Shown: in pieces, positions 5,455 through 9,288 of the stretch | Position numbering within the stretch: position 1 is the first letter of the stretch | Layout: every line of letters begins with the position of its first letter | NCBI GenBank assembly: GCA_934635545.1 | Contig: CAKTZN010000070.1 | Location: forward strand, 1 to 9,288 | DNA from: an uncultured Oscillospiraceae bacterium | GTDB lineage: Bacteria; Bacillota; Clostridia; Oscillospirales; Oscillospiraceae | DNA length: 9,288 nucleotides | Direction of reading: 5' to 3' | Notes under the pieces: generated by a model | What the model saw: only the letters and a program-made list of their open reading frames with translations | What the model was told of the DNA's origin: nothing | Databases searched by the model: none | Translations under genes and position numbers: made by a program

Positions 5455-6475
5455 CGTTTGCATCGTCGATTTTCCCTTTCATCTTCACATGTGACAAGGG
5501 ATTTGCCTTTGCAGCCACACGTAGGGATTCGTTGTCGATGTGGGTATAGATCTCAGTGGTGTTCAGGTGCTCGTGGCCCAGAACCTCCTGCACCGCCTTC
5601 ACATCCACGCCGTTTTGCAGCATCAGCGTGGCGGCGGTATGGCGCAGCTTGTGGCTGGAATACTTGGTGCTGTCCAGCCCCGCCATGGTCAGGTGCTTTT
5701 TTACCAGCGCGTGCACCATGGCGCGGCTAATCCGCTGGTCACGCTCGGAGAGAAACAGGGCGTCCCGGTCCTTGCCGCTGATGGGGTGGCGCACCGCCAG
5801 ATACCGGACCAGCGCGTCCTTGCAGGCGTCATTGAGATACACCACACGCACCTTGTTGCCCTTACCCAGCACCCGCATAGCGTCATCCTGGATATCGCTG
5901 AGATTCAGGCCGATCAGCTCGGAAATACGCAGTCCGCAGTTCAGAAACAGCGTGATGATGCAGAAATCCCGCTCCTTATGCTTGCCGTCCACGGCGTCCA
6001 GCAGAGAGAGGGAGTCCTCCAGCGTCAGGTAGCGGGGGAGGGACTTCATCTGCTTGGGGGAGTCGATATCCTTGCAGGGATTTTCCTCCAAAAGGTGTAC
6101 TTTATTGCACAAATAATTAAAAAACGACCGGATCGTGGCCAATTTTCGTGCACGGGAGGCGGCATTCAGTCCTTTGTCAGAATTTTCACAATTCTGATGC
6201 TGCACGCGGTCGCGGCTGAGGTAGGTCATATAGCCGTAGATATCCGACAGGGTAATGGAGCGGATCAGCGGCAGGTCAACATCCATAATGCCGATCTGGT
6301 CAAAGGGCGTATCCCGCAGCGCCGGGTCACGCAGTTGCTTGACATAGCGGAAGAAATTCCGCAGATCAAGGAAGTATTCATCCACCGTGCGCCGGGAGTG
6401 CGCCTTGATGGTCTCGTGATAGCTGAGAAAGTCCGCCAGTATCTGCGGAGACTGTGAACGGTAATCAATCGCCAT
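5435..6475 (-). CDS. XerC/XerD-like tyrosine recombinase
   Basis: A 346-residue site-specific recombinase with an N-terminal SAM-like core-binding domain (about 8-140) and a C-terminal catalytic domain (about 148-325). All catalytic residues are present: R183 in CGLRISEL, K205 or K208 in the GKGNKVRVVYL hairpin, H275 and R278 in HKLRH, H301 in LGHEHL and the nucleophile Y310 in TEIYTH. The N-domain is longer than in classic XerC/D (extra loop about 50-75), as in XerS-type enzymes, so a chromosome-dimer role is possible. No phage or conjugation gene is next to it. The start at 6475 is preferred over 6520 because AAAAGGATC precedes it by about 8 bases and it begins at the domain edge. The last five codons (KKKAE) and the stop lie inside the inverted-repeat element, so the native C-terminus may have been replaced. 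Confidence 0.9.
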   Translation of the reverse strand: MAIDYRSQSPQILADFLSYHETIKAHSRRTVDEYFLDLRNFFRYVKQLRDPALRDTPFDQIGIMDVDLPLIRSITLSDIYGYMTYLSRDRVQHQNCENSDKGLNAASRARKLATIRSFFNYLCNKVHLLEENPCKDIDSPKQMKSLPRYLTLEDSLSLLDAVDGKHKERDFCIITLFLNCGLRISELIGLNLSDIQDDAMRVLGKGNKVRVVYLNDACKDALVRYLAVRHPISGKDRDALFLSERDQRISRAMVHALVKKHLTMAGLDSTKYSSHKLRHTAATLMLQNGVDVKAVQEVLGHEHLNTTEIYTHIDNESLRVAAKANPLSHVKMKGKIDDANDKKKAE

Positions 6476-6598
6476 AGTTTTTGATCCTTTTTGTTGATAG
6501 GGACCGAGCGCGCAGAGCAAGGGCCGCGAGATCGTAAACCCATCGGCGGAGCCGCACCGGAAGGGTGGCGGAGAGAGCCGATTTATTTCATGGGGTTA

Positions 6599-6630
6599 CG
6601 ATTCAACAAAATAAAAATTTTGTTGAATCG
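6599..6630. repeat. Perfect palindrome (14-bp arms, AAAA spacer): candidate recombination site or operator
   Basis: The left arm CGATTCAACAAAAT (6599-6612) and the right arm ATTTTGTTGAATCG (6617-6630) are exact inverted copies around AAAA. Read as a Xer-type site, the central 28 bp (6601-6628) is 11-bp arms around a 6-bp core (TAAAAA). It lies about 125 bp upstream of the tyrosine recombinase start. On the minus strand TTGTTG in one arm could also act as a weak -35, which would make the palindrome an operator. It is too AT-rich to be a terminator. Confidence 0.6.
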
Positions 6631-6766
6631 AGTGGAGGGGAATTTCAGTTTTTCTGAAAATTGTGAGATAATGTCTCGCCAGGCACCTTGGCGTCGGACT
6701 TACGTCAGGCATGTAGGATTCCTCATTTCAACCCACGCGCCCATCGTTGTACGTTGCGCATACGGC

Positions 6767-6893
6767 TTACGCTCTGAACTCCGGTGCATACTCCTGGAAA
6801 AACTCGAAATACAACCGAACGTTTTCCAGTGCTGTCCACGGTTTTGCCTGTACCGGATCAGCATCCAAATCATAGATCCGCGTCCTGTATGGA
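6767..6893 (-). pseudogene. Short gene remnant, C-terminal part of an unidentified protein
   Basis: On the minus strand a frame reading YRTRIYDLDADPVQAK, then PWTALENVRLYFEFFQEYAPEFRA and TAA (6769-6767) looks like genuine protein: acidic and aromatic mix, ordinary codons and no rare-residue clusters. Upstream in the same frame the sequence turns into non-protein-like residues that run through the promoter and terminator, and no ATG with a ribosome binding site starts it. I therefore read it as the truncated end of a gene. I do not recognise the family. A second ATG-initiated frame at 6883, shifted by one base, has a less protein-like composition. Confidence 0.35.
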
Positions 6894-6937
6894 CAGCAAA
6901 AACGGTAAATGTGTGGAAATGATGAGCTGACAGCCTC

Positions 6938-6966
6938 ATTATACAAAAATGCCCGGCGGATGACAA
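6938..6966 (-). promoter_or_regulatory. Near-consensus sigma-A promoter nested in a terminator hairpin
   Basis: On the minus strand TTGTCA (6966-6961) and a perfect TATAAT (6943-6938) are 17 bp apart. The -35 box occupies the loop of the terminator hairpin of the 137-aa gene, and the spacer is that hairpin's descending arm and T-run. Transcription would start near 6931 and run through the remnant and the palindrome toward the recombinase, giving a leader of about 450 bases, unless it makes a separate small RNA. Confidence 0.6.
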
Positions 6967-6978
6967 GTCCGCTGGGCA
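6944..6978 (-). terminator. Rho-independent terminator after the 137-aa gene
   Basis: An 11-bp stem (6950-6960 with 6968-6978, one G-T pair) has a 7-base loop and, on the minus strand, is followed by ATTTTTG. It lies about 20 bases beyond the TAA at 6999-7001. Confidence 0.75.
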
Positions 6979-6998
6979 AAATTTTGTTGAATCGAATC

Positions 6999-7412
6999 TT
7001 ACGCTTCCATACAGCTTATGACTGGGTCTGCCTGCGCGATGACGTCAATGATCTGGTTCTGCGTAAAGATACCATAGTGCTTCCACGGCTGCGTATGCTC
7101 CAGCAATCCAGCGTCCACGGCCATGGGCAGATACTCCAGAAGTCTGGACTTCTCATACACGGTCAGGTACTTCCCTGTCCGAATTTCCTCCGCGTGGAAG
7201 GAACAGAATGATTCGTTGCGGACTTGATAAAGGATATAGTCCTCAAAGACAATCTCCCATTGATCCGGTTCCGGGTCAGAGACGGCGGCGCCGCGGTTGA
7301 TGGTGATATGAAGATCGAGATCCGGCCCCTCCCGCAACTGACAGAGGCAGGGCTCATGCCGATCCTGCGCCAGAATATGGATTGCCTGCGTAAGAGTTAT
7401 GGTTTTACGCAT
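6999..7412 (-). CDS. Unrecognised 137-residue protein
   Basis: I do not recognise this protein. It begins MRKTITLTQAIHILAQDRHE and ends HYGIFTQNQIIDVIAQADPVISCMEA. It is mildly acidic, has no signal peptide or membrane span, and shows mixed helix and strand features: an early amphipathic helix, a strand-rich middle (WEIVFEDYILYQVRNESFCSF) and a helical tail. The alternation resembles small single-domain cytosolic proteins such as immunity or regulatory factors, but nothing specific supports that. The start is the second ATG, because GGAGG (7418-7422) sits 5 bases before it; the first ATG (7424) overlaps that site. It follows the ptb terminator by about 30 bases, with no clear promoter of its own, so it may depend on read-through. 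A terminator closes it downstream. Confidence 0.7.
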   Translation of the reverse strand: MRKTITLTQAIHILAQDRHEPCLCQLREGPDLDLHITINRGAAVSDPEPDQWEIVFEDYILYQVRNESFCSFHAEEIRTGKYLTVYEKSRLLEYLPMAVDAGLLEHTQPWKHYGIFTQNQIIDVIAQADPVISCMEA

Positions 7413-7417
7413 ATATA

Positions 7418-7422
7418 CCTCC
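7418..7422 (-). promoter_or_regulatory. Ribosome binding site deciding the start of the 137-aa gene
   Basis: The minus strand reads ATGGAGGTATATATG. GGAGG is correctly spaced for the second ATG (7412) and lies inside the codons of the first (7424), which has no site of its own. Confidence 0.7.
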
Positions 7423-7442
7423 ATTCGGTAACATCTCGAGGG

Positions 7443-7472
7443 AAAACAAAGGACGGCTCACGCCGTCCTTTG
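7443..7472 (-). terminator. Rho-independent terminator of the phosphotransacylase gene
   Basis: A perfect 11-bp stem CAAAGGACGGC (7447-7457) with its complement 7462-7472 closes a 4-base loop. On the minus strand it is followed by TTTTCC. It lies 22 bases beyond the stop of the gene. Confidence 0.8.
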
Positions 7473-7494
7473 CTCATTTATCATGGGGATATCC

Positions 7495-8397
7495 TTACGC
7501 CTTCAGGCAGCGCAGGACAGCCAGCAGGATGGAATAATACTTGCTGTCGGGGCTGTCGGCACGGCTGGTGATGATCACGGGGCAGGAAGCGCCGCAGATG
7601 GTGCTGGCCACGGTCTTGCCGGCGATGTAGGTCACGGCCTTGTACAGCACGTTGCCGATCTCGATGAAGGGCACCAGCAGGATGTCGGCCTGACCGGCAA
7701 CGGGATCCTTGATGGCCTTATGCTTCACAGACTCCATGGAGATGGCGCCATCCAGAGCCAGAGGGCCGGTGACCACGCAGCCGGGGATGCCCCGCTCCTT
7801 GATGGCGGCGGCGCTGACGGTGGAGGGCATCTTCTCGGTGACGTTCTCCACGGCGGACAGGACGGCTACCTTAGGGCAGTCGTTGCCCAGGGCCTTGGCC
7901 ACGGGCAGGGCGTTCTCCACGATGCCGATCTGGGTCTCGACGTCAGGGGCGATGTTGATGGCGGCGTCGGTGATCATGACGAAGCGGCCCTCATACTCGA
8001 ACATACCCACCTGGCTCACCAGACGACGGGCACCCTCGGGGATCAGGCCGGTCTCGCGGTTCAGGATGGCCTTGGCAAAGCTGGAGGTCTGCAGGATGCC
8101 CTTCATGGGGATGTCGGCCTTGCCTTCCTTCACCAGCTTGACAGCGATCTTGGCGGCTTCCAGCTCCTCGCCGTCGAAGTCCACGATCTCGTAATCGGCC
8201 TCGTTCTCGCCCATCTCGTGGAGCATGTCGATGATCATGTCCTTCTTGCCGATCAGGGTGCCTTCCACCACGCCCTTGCGCTTGGCATGGACGACGGCGC
8301 TCAGGGCGGGCTCGTCATGGGCGTTGGCCAGGGCGATGCGCTTTTTCAGGTTCTGGCCCAGCACATAGGCTTCCATTTCTTTGAAAGTAGTAAACAT
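7495..8397 (-). CDS. ptb: Phosphate butyryltransferase (Pta/Ptb-family phosphate acyltransferase)
   Basis: Transfers the acyl group of butyryl-CoA (or acetyl-CoA) to phosphate, giving the acyl phosphate that a kinase uses to make ATP; cytoplasmic. The 300-residue length equals that of clostridial Ptb and is shorter than most Pta enzymes. Seen: the SAVVHAKRKGVVEGTLIG nucleotide-like region, KGILQTSSF, FVMITDAAINIAPDVE, VVTGPLALDGAIS, QADILLVPFIEIGNVLYKAV and the C-terminal CPVIITSRADSPDSKYYSI, all typical of the PTA_PTB family. The start at 8397 has GGAGG 8 bases upstream and a strong promoter at 8462-8490. No butyrate kinase gene is adjacent and a terminator follows, so it is transcribed alone, unlike the usual ptb-buk pair. 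The acyl preference cannot be read from sequence, so acetyl- or branched-acyl use is possible. Confidence 0.85.
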   Translation of the reverse strand: MFTTFKEMEAYVLGQNLKKRIALANAHDEPALSAVVHAKRKGVVEGTLIGKKDMIIDMLHEMGENEADYEIVDFDGEELEAAKIAVKLVKEGKADIPMKGILQTSSFAKAILNRETGLIPEGARRLVSQVGMFEYEGRFVMITDAAINIAPDVETQIGIVENALPVAKALGNDCPKVAVLSAVENVTEKMPSTVSAAAIKERGIPGCVVTGPLALDGAISMESVKHKAIKDPVAGQADILLVPFIEIGNVLYKAVTYIAGKTVASTICGASCPVIITSRADSPDSKYYSILLAVLRCLKA

Positions 8398-8461
8398 GTT
8401 TTGTTCCTCCGAAAATAAAGTGTATTTTTTTCCTTCTATCTCTTATCACATTTACCCGCTT

Positions 8462-8490
8462 ATTATACACTCTTGGTTTTTCAAAAACAA
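8462..8490 (-). promoter_or_regulatory. Sigma-A type promoter of ptb
   Basis: On the minus strand TTGTTT (8490-8485) and a perfect TATAAT (8467-8462) are 17 bp apart. The leader to the ATG at 8397 is about 58 bases and AT-rich. Upstream the sequence is rich in A/T tracts (8482-8530), like an UP element. Confidence 0.8.
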
Positions 8491-8539
8491 CTAAAACAAC
8501 AACATTTTTTCCACGATTTTCTATTTGGAAAAAGAGTTC

Positions 8540-8568
8540 TTGCCTTTGGGGCGGATTTACGGTATACT
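8540..8568 (+). promoter_or_regulatory. Sigma-A type promoter of the small membrane-protein gene
   Basis: TTGCCT (8540-8545) and TATACT (8563-8568) are 17 bp apart on the plus strand. Transcription would begin near 8575, about 26 bases before the ATG. It is back to back with the ptb promoter; the two -35 boxes are about 50 bp apart. Confidence 0.8.
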
Positions 8569-8600
8569 ATACACATTGATTTATGTGGGAGGCTCTTTCT

Positions 8601-8909
8601 ATGGATGGTTTCTATTCGTTCCTGTTCTACGGCCTGATCGCCGTGGGCGCTGTTCTGATCATTTCGCTGACCGTGCTGCGGATCGACTGGGCGCGGCACC
8701 CGGAAAAGTACAAAAAAGACGTGGAAAACTACGAGAAAGAGCAGTATTGGAAGAAGAAAAAGCAGGATCAGGAGGCCGCCATCAAGAAGGCCAAGGAGAA
8801 GGAAAAGGCCAAAAAGCGCCAGGCACGGGTGGATAAGCTGAACCAGTACCGTGCCATCAACGGCAAGGGCCCGCTGGCGGAGAAAAATAAGAACAGCAAG
8901 AAAAAGTAA
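8601..8909 (+). CDS. Small single-pass membrane protein with a lysine-rich helical tail
   Basis: A 102-residue protein of unknown function. Residues about 5-26 (YSFLFYGLIAVGAVLIISLTVL) form one membrane segment right at the N-terminus, followed by RIDWARHPEKYKKD and a long, very basic, probably coiled-coil helix (about 37-85) rich in Lys, Glu and Gln, ending NKNSKKK. There is no cleavable signal site, so it likely stays anchored with the tail in the cytoplasm (positive-inside rule), where it could touch nucleic acid or acidic membrane lipids; that is inference. An in-frame ATG at 8583 exists, but GGGAGG lies 8 bases before 8601, which fixes the start there. It has its own promoter and a strong terminator, so it is a one-gene unit. 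Confidence 0.8.
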   Translation: MDGFYSFLFYGLIAVGAVLIISLTVLRIDWARHPEKYKKDVENYEKEQYWKKKKQDQEAAIKKAKEKEKAKKRQARVDKLNQYRAINGKGPLAEKNKNSKKK

Positions 8910-8953
8910 TGATAAAACGTCCGCAGAGTAATTTCTGCGGACGTTTTATCATT
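8908..8953. terminator. Bidirectional rho-independent terminator
   Basis: A perfect 19-bp stem (8908-8926 with 8935-8953) has an 8-base loop, an A-run near the left base and TTTT after the right arm. It ends the plus-strand small membrane-protein gene and, read the other way, the minus-strand RadA gene whose TGA (8951-8949) lies inside the stem. Confidence 0.9.
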
Positions 8954-9288
8954 TTCCCTGCGCCAGGATGCGCAGCGCCTGGCCGATGTTGGCCACCGGC
9001 AGCAGCGTCAGGCCCGGCAGGGGCTTCAGCTCGCCTGAACGGTGGGCGGGGATCATGCACTGGGTAAAGCCCAGGCGATGCACCTCCGACAGGCGCTGCT
9101 CCAGATGGTTGATGCTGCGCACCTCGCCGGAGAGGCCGATCTCCCCCACCGCCGCCAGCGTATCCGGCACCGCCTTGTCCAGATAGCTGGACGCCACGGC
9201 CACCACCGCCGCCAGATCCGCCGCGGGCTCCTCCAGCGTCAGGCCGCCGATGATGTTCAGATAGGTATCGCACTGGCTGACCTTCAGG
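8949..9288 (-). CDS. radA: DNA repair protein RadA/Sms, C-terminal part
   Basis: RadA is a RecA-like, DnaB-type helicase that aids branch migration and recombinational repair. The frame stays open to the window edge, so only the last 112 residues (of about 450) are visible; the zinc finger, Walker A and KNRFG motifs are outside. What is seen is the Lon-like C-terminal domain: DTYLNIIGGLTLEEPAADLA, a run of VAVASSYLDK, GEIGLSGEVRSINHLEQRL (the clearest family signature) and EVHRLGFTQCMIP. It ends in LAQGK and TGA within the terminator stem. The Val codon at 9206 is internal, not a start. Confidence 0.92.
   Translation of the reverse strand, partial: LKVSQCDTYLNIIGGLTLEEPAADLAAVVAVASSYLDKAVPDTLAAVGEIGLSGEVRSINHLEQRLSEVHRLGFTQCMIPAHRSGELKPLPGLTLLPVANIGQALRILAQGK

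Larger units (their letters stand above)
6614..6995. repeat. 18-bp direct repeat bounding a 364-bp period
   Basis: AAAATTTTGTTGAATCGA occurs at 6614-6631, as the right arm of the palindrome plus flanks, and again at 6978-6995. The second copy has no matching left arm; its left side is instead the terminator stem of the next gene. The pair brackets the promoter and the gene remnant. This fits attachment-like half-sites of an integrated segment, or two binding sites for one protein. Confidence 0.6.
6476..6998. other. 523-bp stretch upstream of the recombinase without a confident gene
   Basis: It holds a perfect palindrome (6599-6630), a repeat of its right arm (6978-6995), a terminator (6944-6978) with a nested promoter (6938-6966), and a short protein-like frame (6767-6893). 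ATCGGC (6542-6547) and GCCGAT (6577-6582) could pair in the recombinase leader. A small hairpin with CAG/CTG around TTTT lies at about 6641-6662. Codon and base use here are more AT-rich and less regular than in the flanking genes, suggesting remnants of an inserted element. No tRNA or known RNA is recognised. Confidence 0.6.

Noticed and set aside
5540..6457. Plus-strand frame opposite the recombinase
   Set aside because: Antisense of a gene with a complete catalytic set; composition not protein-like.
6599..6630. The palindrome as a rho-independent terminator
   Set aside because: The arms are mostly A/T with too few GC pairs, and it lies upstream of, not after, the genes.
6491..6922. 143-codon plus-strand frame from a TTG through the recombinase leader and palindrome
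   Set aside because: No ribosome site, Cys/Arg-rich random-like composition, and it crosses the palindrome and regulatory signals.
5435..6998. The recombinase as part of a phage, an integron or a defence island
   Set aside because: No structural phage, relaxase, restriction or nuclease gene is present, and neighbours are housekeeping genes; a Xer-like housekeeping role is equally likely.
7483..8418. A 311-codon plus-strand frame opposite ptb
   Set aside because: Same antisense artefact (runs such as GDGGVGDHDEAALILEH); ptb on the minus strand is unambiguous.

Overview
The window looks like chromosomal DNA of an anaerobic, low-redundancy Firmicute, most likely a gut clostridium of the Oscillospiraceae / Flavonifractor-Oscillibacter type. 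The inference rests on moderately high GC, strong GGAGG-type ribosome binding sites before nearly every gene, a two-gene (split) transketolase, a phosphate butyryltransferase, and the style of the ECF sigma / zinc-finger anti-sigma pair. No marker gene fixes the genus.

Layout. (1) 1-711, plus strand: the 3' two-thirds of a class II fructose-bisphosphate aldolase, closed by a strong two-way terminator. (2) 759-2043, minus strand: an ECF sigma factor gene overlapping its membrane anti-sigma gene. (3) 2146-4463, minus strand: an operon of transketolase N subunit, transketolase C subunit, a DUF937-like protein and a small zinc-ribbon protein, with a clear sigma-A type promoter upstream and a terminator downstream. 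(4) 4633-5139, plus strand: an amidase-like (CHAP/papain-type) protein with no signal peptide. (5) 5136-5454: a 319-bp imperfect inverted repeat, MITE-like, wedged between two convergent genes and supplying the stop codons of both. (6) 5435-6475, minus strand: an intact XerC/D-like tyrosine recombinase. (7) 6476-6998: a 523-bp stretch without a confident gene. It holds a perfect 14-bp-arm palindrome, a second copy of one arm 364 bp away, a consensus-like promoter nested in a terminator hairpin, and a short gene remnant. (8) 6999-7412, minus strand: an unrecognised 137-aa protein. (9) 7495-8397, minus strand: phosphate butyryl/acetyltransferase. (10) 8601-8909, plus strand: a small lysine-rich single-pass membrane protein with its own promoter. 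(11) 8949-9288, minus strand: the C-terminal part of RadA.

Working together: the aldolase, the transketolase pair and the phosphotransacylase are central carbon enzymes (glycolysis, non-oxidative pentose phosphate pathway, acyl-CoA to acyl-phosphate for substrate-level ATP). The sigma/anti-sigma pair is an envelope or stress sensing module. The part most likely to repay attention is 5136-6998: a recombinase between a MITE-like repeat and a dif- or operator-like palindrome with a partner half-site. I see no CRISPR array, tRNA or rRNA, and no convincing new defence system.
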